DNA of 64,000 nt from Andrena cerasifolii (lineage: Eukaryota; Arthropoda; Insecta; Hymenoptera; Andrenidae): NCBI RefSeq assembly GCF_050908995.1, contig NC_135119.1, forward strand, positions 20,303,001 through 20,367,000, read 5' to 3'. Positions 13,331-26,480 of the stretch are shown piece by piece. The notes beneath the pieces were generated by a model that worked only from the letters and a program-made list of their open reading frames with translations, was not told the DNA's origin and searched no databases. Positions within the stretch are counted from its first letter, which is position 1. Each line of letters starts with the position of its first letter. The translations under genes and the position numbers were made by a program.

Positions 13331-13865
13331 TATTAACTTTATAAAAACGTTAATTTCATTAACGCAGACTACCGCCAACTGTGTAACTCTTTTATGACCA
13401 CATTTGCTCCTAAAATTATGTATCACAACTGCAACATTCATCAGTAATATGCTTGTTGATTTATTTTTAGGAACACCTGTTTACATATAGACATTATAAA
13501 AGTGAAATTCATCATGAAAGCGATGGCAGAGCCTTTGGGAACATGTGGACTACTGCCTTGAAAATATTTGCAATTATATATTAATATGCTTTGGACCTAA
13601 GTAGATCGTAGTACATTGTAAAATTAGAAAACTAATTTTTCCCGTTTGCAAAAATATTGCACATTGGAGGAACCGGTTATCAGCCCATGGGATATCAATC
13701 ACCAGAAATATTCTGATGTATAATCGAGGAATATAAATCGTTCTTTTTTAGGTATACCCATTAACGCGATGAAAGAAAGTTCCATTACTTTCATTCAACT
13801 TATATTCCTAGCCAACAAGAAACTACTTAATATATTAAAAGAACAACTAAAACCCGAACAATATA

Positions 13866-14235
13866 AGGTGAATGTCCCAATTTCTGCTCATTTCGTATTT
13901 TTCTATTATTATATGCGTTACGTTTGTACTATAGTTGCAGCAAAATAATTCTAAACTATTTAAACATCTAAGCGAATGTTGCACGAGCTTGGGGCAATGC
14001 ATACATCTCTATTTTTCATGAGCAGAAATGCGGACATTTAGAGCATTATATATTTAATTACAAATTACTAATAGTTGAACATCTTGAAATATCTTTCTTA
14101 AATAGTTTTTCAATTGGTTGATTTATTATTAAAAAACTAATCAATTACTCTGCAAATTTTCATCACAAACAAATTTTTTACACCTTCTTTATGACGAGTT
14201 ACCTCTTAAATCAGCAGAAATTGGGACATTCACCT
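13866..14235. mobile_element. TA-flanked MITE, AGGTGAATGTCC family, copy 1
   Basis: Ends AGGTGAATGTCCCAATTTCT and its inverse, TA on both sides. 370 bp, non-coding. A truncated relative is at 56930. Confidence 0.85.
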
Positions 14236-15244
14236 TATTTCAAACATCGAACCCAATAATTTACCATCAAGTGTTCAAAAAATTCCACAAGTGTTTTTAC
14301 AATATCCAACTATACAACTCCTATCGTTAAACGCCCAAATGTCGTGGCTCACTCAAAATCAATTGCAAAAATACTAACTAGATACGAGCTACCTAACAAT
14401 AAAATATCTCTCTATCACGCGCCATAAGAATTTTCAAAATTTATGCGCATAAAGAATCTTAGCTCTTTCATGCTATAGATTCTACAAGAAAAAAACCACA
14501 CCCAAATTCTCAGAAAATTAATACCACCTCGAAGAAATAAAAAAAAACCACACTTTAGCGAGGAAGCCTAACTGTCATGATAAACAATTAACCCACGATT
14601 AAAAATTGCACACGAAATCGTGATCTTCTCTCGTCTCCACTAATTTCGCTTGCGTTTCGAAATTCGTCGAATTTCATCCACTCGGGGGAGCCAGGGGTTA
14701 TCAGAATTTCGTCGACTTAAAAGTGGCAGCGATTAGCTCAGGTGGTGGCTTAATGAGACAGCAGTTACAGAGAGAAATATATGGCATTTGTAATTAAACT
14801 GTTTGCTCCGTACCGATTACCGTTCATTTACGTTCGTCCACGACAAGGACTGTCGACGACGGCGACGTGGACGTCGTTTCCTTACGCAACAAGTGGGTGT
14901 GCGCCGGAAGAAGACGCCCGATTGGTCGATCCCGCATGCGCTTATCAAACAGCCGGTGCCTTGATACGCTCGTTTGCACACGTTTCGCGTGTCAACAGTA
15001 TCGCGCAAAAACGGGATACGTCATTTACGCGCGCCGTCCACGGTCATGAATACAGAAAACGCTCGTGGGCATGGGAAACCAGAAGGAAATGATAATTATT
15101 ATTTAGCGCTCGCTGGTACAGCGCGCCACAAAGATGTTAATGAATTGGATGAAGTAGCTTGTAGTCTTAGTCGACGCGCACCGTCGCGAGGCTTTGTGCA
15201 ACGATAGTTTAAGACTTGCAGAGCCTATAGTTCGGTATGTAGTA
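14236..15244. other. No gene supported
   Basis: Contains a moderately GC-rich patch at 14.8-15.2 kb with overlapping ORFs on both strands, the pattern expected by chance in such DNA. Confidence 0.35.
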
Positions 15245-15681
15245 CAGTAGGTCTCCGTTTATCCGAACATGTCGGGGGACATGGCTGTTCAGAGAACTGG
15301 ATCTATGTTTTACTGATCGGATGTTTTACTGTGCAACGATACGAGTCCGTATAATACTTAATATTTCTTTAATATTTGCGGAATAAAGTGCCATTGGTGT
15401 ACAAGAGAAAAGCGAAGAGAAAATAATAGTACTTAAGGTCCGTAAGACGGTTCAAACACCGCAAACTCATACGCAGCGCAGTTACAGAAGTTTTTCAAGT
15501 TCCTTGTTAAAGGAATAGGTTGATCCCGTAAGAAAGTCTAGACAATCGCTAAAAACGTTCGGATTGTTGCAAATAAGATTTACCGAGTTAGAGAACCCAA
15601 GATGATAATAGCTTAGCAAGATATTTGGTGAATCAGATAGGTATTGGGATAAAATTCGTTCGGATAAATGGAGATCTACGG
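15245..15681. mobile_element. pogo/Tigger-like MITE
   Basis: Left end CAGTAGGTCTCCGTTTATCC, right end the inverse with a few changes, TA at each side. The terminal sequence resembles known Tigger-type ends. 437 bp, no transposase. Confidence 0.7.
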
Positions 15682-16345
15682 TACCTATAGTACCTAAGAT
15701 ATTATCGTATTGGCACTTTCAGCGGCGCAGGATTTTGAAAAAGCCCCTTTAAGCCAGCCAGGCTATTCCAAGCAGTTGTTTTCGAAGCAAACATTTGGAG
15801 GCTCTTGAATAATATTTGGAATATTTTCCAAAAAATATCGACGTGAAAATACGCTGACGCCACCCAAAGGAGTAGTCTTGATTATATGCCATCTGCTTTG
15901 AGAGGCATGGGTAAGGTGTCTAAATATGTAGTTGCTTTTCACTTGGACTTCCCAGATTATCGTTCCTTCTGACCCAAAAATCTTCCAGCCAGCCTCGTGT
16001 CAACAGTTACCACTGAAACGTCTACATTTCAGGGCAAAAGAAATCGAGGAGGATAATCGATGCTTGAAACACAATAACAAGGTGTTTCAGAGGACTTATT
16101 ATGTCGAAATTTGTCATAACAGGTCGAGTCTTGGATCCTTTTATAACGTACGTTATTATACGGTGTGTCTCTGAACCGGTGGTGCAAACCCAATGGAGGT
16201 AATTCTGCTTGAAACAGTAAGTCGAAGCTATGGAGTAACGTTTTGTCACACAAGGCTTTATTTCCGAATAGACTGATGTTGAAGATCCATCGAGCACACG
16301 TGCACTGGACTATGCTTAAACAGATCTCGCTAAAGACTCTACGTA

Positions 16346-17029
16346 CAGGGTGATTCTCTTGGTGCGGCTGATCAAAGAGATGTGGCGAGGTCAACCCCCC
16401 GTGGTGCCTCTCCTAATTTTATGGATTTCGACCGGGTTTTCGAATGGGTTGGAGTATCTATCAAAAAGTGCGAAATGTCCCGTTCCTGCATTTCTCATCA
16501 GATCTCTGCGAAAACGGTGCCAATGAATTATTTTATTCCTGAAACAGGTATGAATCTTCGGCCGACCGCAGCAAATTGAGGTCGGCGCCTCACAGTCCAG
16601 GGTGAAAATGTGAAATATTCATTTTAGCGTATTAAGAAATTCTTTATTCTTTATCGTATCGATATGGAAGTGACACCAATGGCTTCCTGGCGTTCTCCCG
16701 ATTAAAATCATACCAAATATCATGCAAATCGGACTATTTTCAACGAAGTTAACTTGAAATCATGCAAATCAATTTTTCATGTAATTTCCTTCATTATGCT
16801 CCGAATTGCATCGTTCTTGGTGTTAGTTTCATCGGCGAAACATAAGGAATCGATTGGCACAGTTTTCGCAGAGATCTGATGAGAAAAGCGGAAACGGGAA
16901 ATTTCGCACTTCTTAATAGGTACGTACTCCAACCCCTTCGAGGGTTGAAATTCATAAAATTAGAGGAGGCACCGTCACGGGGTACCAGACGGCATCTCTT
17001 TGATCAGCCGCACCGAGAGAATCACCCTG
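16346..17029. mobile_element. TA-flanked TIR element, 684 bp
   Basis: Ends CAGGGTGATTCTCTTGGTGC and inverse, TA on both sides. Long arms extend through GATCAAAGAGAT and the AGGAGAGGCACC block. No transposase ORF. Confidence 0.85.
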
Positions 17030-19855
17030 TATAGCCCTCGTTGCTTTGGTATTTTTACAGACTACCAATGCCATGGCTTAAAAAGGAAAATACGAAAACA
17101 ATTATTCTTGAGTAACAGATACTTTTGTTTCGTTTTTCATCCTTCGTTATCTAACATCATAGACGCGAACAGACATTCAGGCATTTTGCAATGGTACCTG
17201 TTAACTCAGATGTAAGTGTAGGCATAAACTCGATGAATCTTCAACATCGATTTATTCAGAAATTAAGCATCGTGTAAAAAAATATTACCCTACTGTCTCG
17301 ACATATCGTTTGCGGGCTTTGGCTCGCAGTAATGTCTCTGTACACGTCCGTTAATTTTAATTTTATTAGTTCATTAGTTCTATTATTTTCTTATTTTATT
17401 TATTTGTTTATTTTTGCACTGACTTTTCTTTTCCTTCCTTTCCCACTGTTTCCTCTTTAACTTTATTAATTGTATCTTGTAAACCAAAGGGTCCTTACCC
17501 GTGGAATAAATAGTAACAATAATAGTAATAATATTTTCTCATGTAGAATCGCTTTCGTTAAAAGCGTATCTTCTTTCCATAAAACATTATTATTAATAAG
17601 AATCATAGCCATTTTATTCTGTTTACTAATAAATTGTTATATTCTTTGCCACAGAGTCTTCAGTTTTATAAAATCCTTATTTTTCTTGTCTCTCCATCAC
17701 AGCACACTTTTATAAAAGGCATTTCTGCGTGCAACATTCCCGTCGCTGTTAAATAACTTCACACTGACTAGCAGTTTCCGCCAAACGATGAATAATCTCT
17801 GGTTACGAAATTCCCTGATATCGATATGCTTAACGTCACACGAGCTAGCGTTTATTGTCCGTCTGCTGTGTAAATTAAACCGATTGAACTCAACTTGGGC
17901 GAACTTTGCCCGGGCAAAATTGAGTAAAGCTCCCTGACGAGTGGCTCGTAGAGTCGAGTAATTAAGACGATACCGTTCAGAGCACGATTCCTTGACAGTC
18001 TTGACAGGTTCTCGTAGCAACCTTAGAGTAAACGACGCAGGGTGTTTAAAACAATTGGATACCTGCAATGGAAATAGTAAACGGACTCATTACCCATGCT
18101 TTCAGTTACGTATTAATGACCAGTAACAGCAGACAAGGTGTAAAATGCACGTTGCCGATGAATCACCCTGCAGAAACTAAACAAGCAGACCTCAGACGCG
18201 AGAACAAAGAATTTTCCCAAGTCGATGGAGAATTAACTGCTTTAATCACCTCCGATTCCGCTCCTACTTAGATTCGCACGCCCCGGTAAATCCAGGATTT
18301 CCCCGCGTATTTTCCTCGAACGTCGACTTTCGAGACAAGGAGGAAATAATTGCAAGAGCAAACGGCAAGGAATTGCGCGCCTCAACGATCTATCAGGCCT
18401 GAATATTCATTTCACTGCACAAGTAATTGTAGTTCCAACGCGTAATAGCGTGGAGAAATATAATCCGCCAACGGTGTAGATATCGAGCGTATAAAACTCG
18501 CGAAACCGCTGCAAACTATTTATATTGTGCACTGAGCACGCAATAAAAATGTGAATTTCGTAAATTCTCTATCTCCCCGCGTTCGATTCCCTATTCCTTT
18601 GACGACAGTCGCGCGCAAATCGCGTTTGTAATTACAAGATTACATGACGCAAGCAGGATAGACGGAGATTCTTATCCGCGCAAATAAGATACACGCGTAA
18701 ATCACGATTTACAAATTCGTGGAACGATTTCTGCAAGTGTACTGCGTCAGAGAAGACGTTGTACGGTGGGAACAGTGGAAGGAAGATGAGCAATCGACGG
18801 AGAAAAATACCAGTTTGTCTTCTGATGAAATTATTTATCGGATATATCGCTGTACTTGTGCGCATCATTACCGTTGAACAGAAGAGATATGGTTTATATC
18901 GTCCCCGAGAAGGAACTAATTAACGATACAGGGATTTCCGACGGAAAATGAATTCTTTAAAATCTTCCGATAAGTTCGATACACCAGGTTCATAGAATCC
19001 TTACCAATCGTTACGACTCACAAGAATTTCAATAAAAAAACACTGAAAGATTATATTTAATAGGTACTCGGGAAACTTTTCCGAACGACGCTTCATTCGC
19101 TCCTGTGATTTAAAAATTGAAGAACAAATTGTGGAATAAGAATAACTGCCAGTGTAGCATAAATTTTCCAATCAGTAATTTCGAAAGAATTTGGAGAAGG
19201 TTCCTTGGAGAATGTTTTAGATTAATTATTTTGAGATTTAGAAATTTGTGCAGAATAACATTTACTCTTTATAATCCATAATGACTAGTTTATCTGTAGT
19301 TTTTGATAATTTTTTCGCGTCGTGGTTAATTGAGAAACTTGCAAGGAGAAATACTGAATAATTGCTTCCCTTAATCATAAAGGATAAATTCAAAACTCTG
19401 TGATAGAAGATATTCCACGATGCTACTGAGATAAAAATGAAACTCGGATAAATGTTTTAATAAATCGTTAGCGCACGCATTTTTATAGAAAACACAAGTA
19501 CCCACAGGAAGTGATCGATCAAATCCAAGATACCACTTTAACGAGCCACATTTAATTTGTGATAAGACGAGTTCTCACGCTCGTTCCAAAGTGAATCAGC
19601 TTGGCTGTAGTATCTGGGTTGATGGAACACGAATTGACAATGAGCGCACAGAATGAGAAAGGAGCTCGTCTGAAATAAATGCGTGGCTTCCAATGGCGAA
19701 ATAAAAAATTTCTGGACCTCATTTCTTTTGTGGACGTCGCAGCCTTGGTGTGCTTCACATTTTCTTTCTCTCCTCTACTTCTCCGTCGTGGTGCCATCGA
19801 CTTTGTGGCCTTTAAGCAAGACGCGGCCCAATGCCATTATTTAGAATATGTAAAA
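17030..19855. other. No gene seen
   Basis: Includes a T-rich low-complexity stretch at 17.34-17.72 kb. Remaining ORFs are short and have no recognised features. Confidence 0.4.
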
Positions 19856-20064
19856 CTAGCTTACTACTCGGCTTCGCCCGAAATTTAGATTCTGACCTTA
19901 TAAATTTTTTTTTTATTTATTTATTTTTTGTGAAAATAGTCACATTCCTCTAAATTAGCTAGACATAATGAGCTGGGGCACATTTCGTGACCCCAGAGTT
20001 TATCGTTCGAAAATTTTTAGGCAACAGACAAACACACAAACATTTTTTGCTTTATATATTAAGA
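19856..20064 (-). mobile_element. Helitron-like element, 209 bp, copy 1
   Basis: On the minus strand it starts TCTTAATATATAAAGC after an A and ends hairpin CGGGCGAAGCCG, a short spacer and CTAG before T. No TIRs. Same length and ends as 41286-41494. Confidence 0.7.
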
Positions 20065-20571
20065 TACGTCAGTAATTATCTTCTGAATCCATGACTCGAG
20101 CTTAGAGTAACTATATAGCTTAGGCAGCGATTTTCAATTTAACTTCCTAAAATTTATCTACCTCGGACTTAATTACGTCACATATGTGTCACAGATGAAC
20201 GCATCAGATTTTCCAAATTGCATCAGGAAAACATTAAAAAAATAAAGTGAAATATTCACAACTTACACTGCGTTCCACATTAGAGCATACTCGTTTCGCG
20301 CAGGGATACACTGTTGATTGGTAGTAAACCGGCAGGGAAAGTGCTACGACCAATCGCGTGTGTCAGATCCGTGGGAGCTGCGCAGATCGGTCGCGAATCG
20401 GTAGGGGCGTTGGTACGCTCTTATATGGAACGCAGTGTAGGTAACCCATTTGAGATTTGCAGAGATTATAATACACTAAAATACTCCAATTCGCACCACG
20501 CCATTAAAGCATTCATCCCAAATTTACCCTCTCACACCAAAACATACAGTGACACCTGAAATACTCTCCAA

Positions 20572-21261
20572 TTAAGGGGAGGTTCCGGTCTAGAGCCCCC
20601 AAAAATAGGTGATCTTTAGGAATTAATTAAAGGAAAACTACTATATATAATTTAATGGGACTTTTTGCATCGTATTAAGGATGTCTTAAGGTACAGAAAT
20701 ATATTTTTTGTTTTATAATTAATCATTGCAGACGGCACTGGGGAGTCGTTAAAGTCATGGCGTCAAAAAATTCATCCAAATCGGTGGGACCTGTATCCCC
20801 AAAAGTTATTATCCGATTCGACTGAAACTTCTTTTATTTTGAAGAATATACTTCTGGCTAGGTGAGGGAACCAGACAAAATTAAAAATTGACATTTTTTA
20901 AAAAAATAACGACACTTGACTTTTGAAATCACTTTTTCCTTATATTTTTCATCCTTTCAACGCCTTTGAAAATTATAAATCTTCAATTTTTGTATTTTTT
21001 TCTGGTTTCCATCCTAGCTAGAAGTATATTCTTCAAATTAAAAAAAGTTTCAGTCGAATCGGATAATAACTTCTGGAGATACAGATCCCACCGTTTTGAG
21101 AAGACTGTTTCGAGAAAAACGCGTTTAAAGTTTTACGTGAGTGCCGAGTGGCGAATTTTACGAATTTCAACAAATCCTTTTAAACACGCATTCCTAAAAG
21201 GTTGAACATTCGAAAAATGAAATAAAAAAAAATCGACTTTCAGACCGGAACCTCCCCTTAA
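20572..21261. mobile_element. TTAA-GGGG family foldback MITE, 690 bp
   Basis: Ends TTAAGGGGAGGTTCCGGTCT and inverse, including TTAA. Most of the interior is also inverted-repeat (for example TTATTATCCGATTCGACTGA). Carries the GTTTCGAGAAAAACGCG module at 21107. Confidence 0.85.
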
Positions 21262-21369
21262 CTTATAACGATTATTAACATTCTACGCATAGAATGCATT
21301 TGGCAACGAAGTGTTTAATACCTCCAATAACAGTCTCCTATTAAAAGCCATTCCGTAACGAGATGTTAC

Positions 21370-22030
21370 GCGGAGAAAACCTCAGGAACCTTCGCAGCGA
21401 CCCACTGTAATTCCTGAAAACGTAATACTAACCCCTGACATCGAGAGATCTCCAATAACACCGCTCGGCCGTCGATTTTTAACTCGCGGGAACGACGTTA
21501 GTTTATTAAGATAATGATACGAAATTTTCGTTTCCTGCGAGTCACAGCGATATAATAGCCGCCGCAGCGCCTCGCCTCGAAAGCCTTCCCCGGGAAAATT
21601 GGAAGCAGGATTCTTCGGTAAGCGTTCGTACCGTTTCACCCTTTATTACGTTTAAGTATAGCAAGTGACGAGGGAACCAGTTTCGAGGAAAAAAATTGAT
21701 CGACAGTTCATGCGAGCCGTGAAATGTACGGTAACCTCGAGACAGTAGAAGCCAGCCTTCATTCTGGAGCGTGCAACTTCTTCGCCCAGCCATCTTGGGC
21801 GGCACGAAACGTGTCGCGAGGTTTTCTCGGCAAAACATCTTTCCTCGTCTGAGCGTAGATTCGCCCGCGACGTAGGTACAACAAAGCAGTCGTTCGTTCT
21901 CGTGCGAGATGTGCACGACGTTTGTCTCGTTCATTGGGGCGTTGTCGCGCGCGCAAATCAATTTTGTCGGCGAGGTCAAGGAGTCCCTGGAGGGGGCCTA
22001 ATGAAATTGCAAAAGCAACCTACTTCTCGC
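21370..22030. other. GC-rich island
   Basis: CpG-containing patch with overlapping ORFs in several frames and no recognisable protein. Could be a promoter of an unannotated transcript. Confidence 0.3.
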
Positions 22031-23081
22031 GCGAGTATTCCTCGACCGAGGAGTCCTTCGTAAAAATAGATTTCAGAGAAAGGTAAATGGAAGGATTTAG
22101 TGAATTTGTCGGGGTAATCTTTTTGGGACGATTCCTCGATATTTCGGGGAGAGTTCAGTAAGCGAGGGGTGGGGATCGTACTTGTGTATTTGTGATCTTG
22201 AGGATTCTTTGTTAGCTGCAAATCATTTCACTGATATCTTTAATATTTGTCTGTGTTGTCGAGGTGTGGAGTGTTAACCTGGCTAATTATTTCAATCGCT
22301 GAATATTATAGAGTAGTTAACATTTAAATTGGCAATGTATCTGTATCTCGTTTCCTAAAATTTTTAAGTTTACCTACTCTCCTAACGTCTGCCATTCTCT
22401 ATCGATTGTGTTGTATTGAAAAGGTTTCACTGTTATCGAAAATTAATATTAAATAGACAATAAGTTGACATACCATAATTGTTGGTTTGCGTATTCTTCA
22501 TATCACTGTCTGGTTGCGCAGCTATTTCGTTACTTTGCGATAGGTTCACGTGTAATTTCGTTAATGTGCTATCTGTAACATATGAACGGTGGATAATCCG
22601 TCAATTTTCTGATTATTTGAGAAATTGGATTAATCATAATTTCGAATGTTCCAGAAATCGCGCGAACTTGTAACACCTTCGCGTACGTTGCCGCGAGCAA
22701 TCTGTTGCGCGAATATTGCGGTTTATAGAATCGCAAGAGCTATGTAAGCATCTGGGTAAGCAATGTCACACATTTGTCGAGTTGGCCTCAGCCTGCCAGT
22801 CGAAGGATATATTGCCAATTCCCATTACCCATCCAGGAATAAATGAGGAAAACAGTAAATTATTATAACCATTAAATACTTAGGTCATCTTCGACTGTCT
22901 TAAATTTTTGCTCACTTCCCAGAGGAATCAATTGCAATTGAATTTAAAGAGTACTTTCAACACTAACAGTCACCCAATTGTGTTCATTTTTCTTGAAAAA
23001 GATTGCTGGAGAAATTAACTTAAACTGTAATCATAAAACTGAGCTAAGCATATTAAATCGCTAGATATTAATCGATGTAAA
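22031..23081. other. No gene seen
   Basis: AT-rich DNA with only short ORFs and no recognised repeat or RNA gene. Confidence 0.4.
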
Positions 23082-23317
23082 CAGTGGCGGATTTAACAGG
23101 CGGCCGATTAGCAGTTGCCGTCTGGGCCCCTGCCCAAAAAGCCACCCCCAAGGTCCCATTTTAAAAAAAAAATAATTATGATTTTATCCAAACACTATAT
23201 ATTTTTGTATACTACTACACTTAGCTGGTTTTTAGTAAACTACCCCTTCATTTTCCCTGAAAAATGGGCCCCTCAGGACGTTTGCCACCTGGGCCTTTTT
23301 CCTTAAATCCGCCACTG
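23082..23317. mobile_element. hAT-like MITE, CAGTGGCGGATTTA family, copy 1
   Basis: Termini CAGTGGCGGATTTAA and TTAAATCCGCCACTG. Flanks GATGTAAA and AATGTGAG match at 5 of 8. Same family as 53763-54006. Confidence 0.8.
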
Positions 23318-24172
23318 AATGTGAGCAACCGATGTAATATCTCTTCGACTGGCAACGAGGAACCAAAACTACTGTCTCATCCCTACCAGATTTGCAGTTT
23401 CCTATAACCTTACGTAGGCATTACTGCTACCGCAGTTTTCATTTTCCATTCATTCTTTTGTCACAAACTGATAAGCAGCGCCCGATCTATTTAGCTCTTC
23501 CGCCGCTGCCGCTCTGGGCAAAAATGATTGTTATCGCCCTTTATATTTAATTATAGATAATTATTTTAAACTATAACGTTTGACAGTGAGTAACTTTTTT
23601 TACGGAGAAAGCCTTTTTTAAAGATCTCTGATGTGTTTTATCTCTATTGCGTTTTATACTGCCACCATATTGCGTAATGATGTGTGTAATTTTCTAATCT
23701 GTGCTTCATTGCTCCGTGTATATAATGTTGTATATTGTATTTATCAAGGGACTTCTGTTTAAATAAAAATAAATAATTAAAAAATCTCTAATATAGGTAC
23801 GCCCCTTCCCCTAGTATACTAGTAATTAAATGGGTGATTTAAAAACAATTTATAAGTTTGATACTAAATTCCACCATGTATTACCTACATTTTTACCGCT
23901 TCTACTTTTAGGATGTTTTTCTAAACAGCTGTACAAGATAACTTGATGAAACTTTTTACATTTCATTAATCTATATTTACACTATAATTTCCTATAATAA
24001 ATTATAATTGTTTTTATAGAGGGTGTAAGAGTAGCCTCCTCAAAAATCGAAAATCGAAACATTTGAAAAATCAAATTTTTTTTTTTAAGTTTAGGTCTAA
24101 AACTATTGGGCCCCTCTGATCATATTAAAAAAAATTTAAAAACCCAAACTGGCGTGTGTTTTAATACACCTA
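23318..24172. other. No gene seen
   Basis: AT-rich DNA. The part after 24.0 kb looks like part of an undefined repeat whose ends could not be fixed. Confidence 0.35.
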
Positions 24173-24297
24173 GGACGGTATTCTCAGCGCTACTTATTCT
24201 TAAGCAAATGCTTAAGCATTCGGCATCCATTACTAGCTACTGGGTTAGTAGAGGATGCCGCATGCTTAAGAATAAGTAGCGACTGAGAATACCGCCC
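24173..24297. mobile_element. Short palindromic MITE, about 125 bp
   Basis: Arms GGACGGTATTCTCAG and CTGAGAATACCGCC, plus CTACTTATTCTTAAGCA inverted, TA-flanked. May be nested in a larger repeat. Confidence 0.7.
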
Positions 24298-24457
24298 CTA
24301 TTTTCTTCAATTAAAAACAAAAATAAAAACCATTAGTATTAAGAATTTTTGGGGGTCCACTAGCTTGAAGTTATAAAAAAATAACGCAAAAAATTTTTAG
24401 ACAAAATGACGTCTAAGTAGTTTTCTTTTAATCGTGCACGCCAGTTTGCGAAACAGT

Positions 24458-24481
24458 GTTTCGAGAAAATCGCGTTTACAG
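24458..24481 (+). repeat. Copy of the GTTTCGAGAAAA module
   Basis: A 24-bp sequence close to those inside the MITEs at 4737 and 21107. The surrounding element has no clear ends here. Confidence 0.5.
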
Positions 24482-24543
24482 TACATGTTGTGAAATTTTA
24501 TCTCAACTTTCTCAAGATGTCTTACTGACAATTTATATATAAA

Positions 24544-24625
24544 TATGCAAAACTTATTTTATATATAAAAATTTATATACTTATTATGCAAAACTTATTT
24601 TATATATAAAAATTTATATACTTAT
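24544..24625. repeat. Tandem repeat, 2 copies of 41 bp
   Basis: AT-rich unit beginning TATGCAAAACTTATTTTATA, two head-to-tail copies that appear identical. Confidence 0.9.
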
Positions 24626-25089
24626 TATGCCACCCGCGGCGCCTGTAAGACCGACCCCGGTCCTTGCTATTTCAGAGGGTTTTCTTCCAGTGAAAATCAG
24701 TAATTTTGCAAGCGCAATATCTTAAAAACCAGTGGAAATAAAGTGCATACATTAAAGCTTATTGAATTTGTCTTGGAACGCACTATCAACTCAGGTCTTC
24801 AAAAAAAATAGTTCCATTTGAAAAACCGAACTTGACCATCGTATCTTTTAAAATAATACTCAAAAAAAAAATTCGTCGCGGCTAATAAATTAGCCCCCTC
24901 GAACCATTCAATTACATATTTTTTTAAATTTTTTATCTCCAATACTTTAGGAGATATCCAGCTGTCCAGTCTTCCCGCGAACACCCTGTATATAAATTGA
25001 CTTTATAACATCTCGAGAAAGTTCGGTTAAAATTTCACAGTTTTAAATATACATACAATAAATACGTACAATAAAAATGATTTTTTAAA

Positions 25090-25800
25090 ACCTCAAACCA
25101 GCAAATACCCCTTAATCCCGCAAACGAACGTGACCGCCGACGATGGGAGCCACAGATCGGCCCGCGACGACGTTATTCCCGCCTCGTAGGAGAGCCATGA
25201 ATCACCGCGCAAGCGTACTCGAACGTTAAGGATCGCCAAGGTGCAGAGTGAACGATTATGCATTCGAAGGTTCGCGTGTCCCTCTTCGATTGCGATCCCA
25301 GCGTGGCCGAGAACCGCGGTCGAGACAATGCCTCGCGCGTTGGAAGGACAGAACCACGATGCTGTCGACCCGCCCGCGGCCAGGGGGAGAGGAAAAGCAG
25401 GTGGGAAAAAAGCGGGCGAAACTCGGCTGGCGAGCAAAGGAAATCGCGCGCGTTTCAATACCTGCGCCGCGCAACTGCTTCCAGAGCAGAGCCGCGCCGC
25501 TCGCTATTATCGCCGGTAATTACCGTTATATCGCGCACCAAGGATACTAATTATGATTAGGCTGGAGCCAGTCGAGGATCCGAAGCGGCGTCGACCGTGC
25601 AACGCCAGCCGCCAATTTGTCATTTTTTATAGACGCTGCGTAATGTCGATTCTGAGCGCAAAACAGCCGAGGAAAGCAGAGAAACGAGCCTTGCCCGCGG
25701 ATCCGCGGTGGCACTACGGGAGAGGAAAATGTGAAAAAGGGGAGTTTAATCCGTGGTTCGGTTACGTTTTGCGGCGCGCATAATTGGCGCGAAGCAGTAC
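25090..25800. other. GC-rich island
   Basis: CpG-rich patch with overlapping ORFs on both strands. None has a recognised domain, so they are best read as chance ORFs in GC-rich DNA. Confidence 0.3.
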
Positions 25801-26114
25801 GATCTGATCTCGACATATTAACGAACGGGGTTTAGGTTCTTTTTATTTTTTTTTTGGCGAAAAGGTCATCCGGGAAAGTTGACAACTTTCTGCTTGGTTG
25901 ACTATTTTTTTCGGAGCGGGTGGAGGGCGTATGTTTCGCGTGGAAATTGCTGAAGAACGACATATGTGTAGGAAGAGGAGGGATTTGTGTGTGGATCCGA
26001 TTTTATGTCTGCAAGGGAGGGAGAAATAATTAATTATCTCAAGGGACATTAGACGCTATTCCAGCTAATAATAGTAGATATATTATATATCGACGTAGCT
26101 CGTTCCAATTTGTT

Positions 26115-26275
26115 TATGAAAAACAGCACGTTTGTCTTCGTCGTCACGAAAACTATCGCGTTTCGGTTTTCGCTGCGAAAACTAGCACGTTTGAACGGTT
26201 TGCCACCAAAAGCAGCATGTTCCGTTTGAAAAGCAGCAGATTTGGATGCTTGGCTACGAAACATCGAGTGTCAGC
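26115..26275 (-). repeat. Diverged minisatellite, left array
   Basis: On the minus strand about 5 units resembling AAACGTGCTAGTTTTCGC, spaced about 29 bp. Faces the plus-strand array at 26.48 kb. The ORF here is made by the repeat. Confidence 0.65.
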
Positions 26276-26480
26276 TTAAATACCGAAGCGAATTTTAATT
26301 CAGTACAATCTACATAATTTATTAAGCATTAAAATACTGTACTTAAATTATGTAGATTAAAATTTCCATATGTGTTACCTTCTGGAGATTAGATGGAGTT
26401 ATTATTTGTTAAACAATATTTTCAAAAGTTGAATTCTTCGATGCAAAATGCACTTGCACCATTTAAACTGACCACGCGCC

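Noticed and set aside
14720..14790. tRNA-like A-box (TTAGCTCAGGTGGT)
   Set aside because: No matching B-box, anticodon stem or acceptor stem follows.
16022..16394. Minus-strand ORFs of 91 and 121 codons
   Set aside because: They overlap in different frames, run into the TIR of the element at 16346 and show no domain.
18575..18600. GTTCGATTCC resembling a tRNA B-box
   Set aside because: No A-box at the right distance upstream and no cloverleaf could be drawn.
25093..25560. Overlapping ORFs of about 100 codons
   Set aside because: Same GC-rich chance pattern, with no consistent coding frame.
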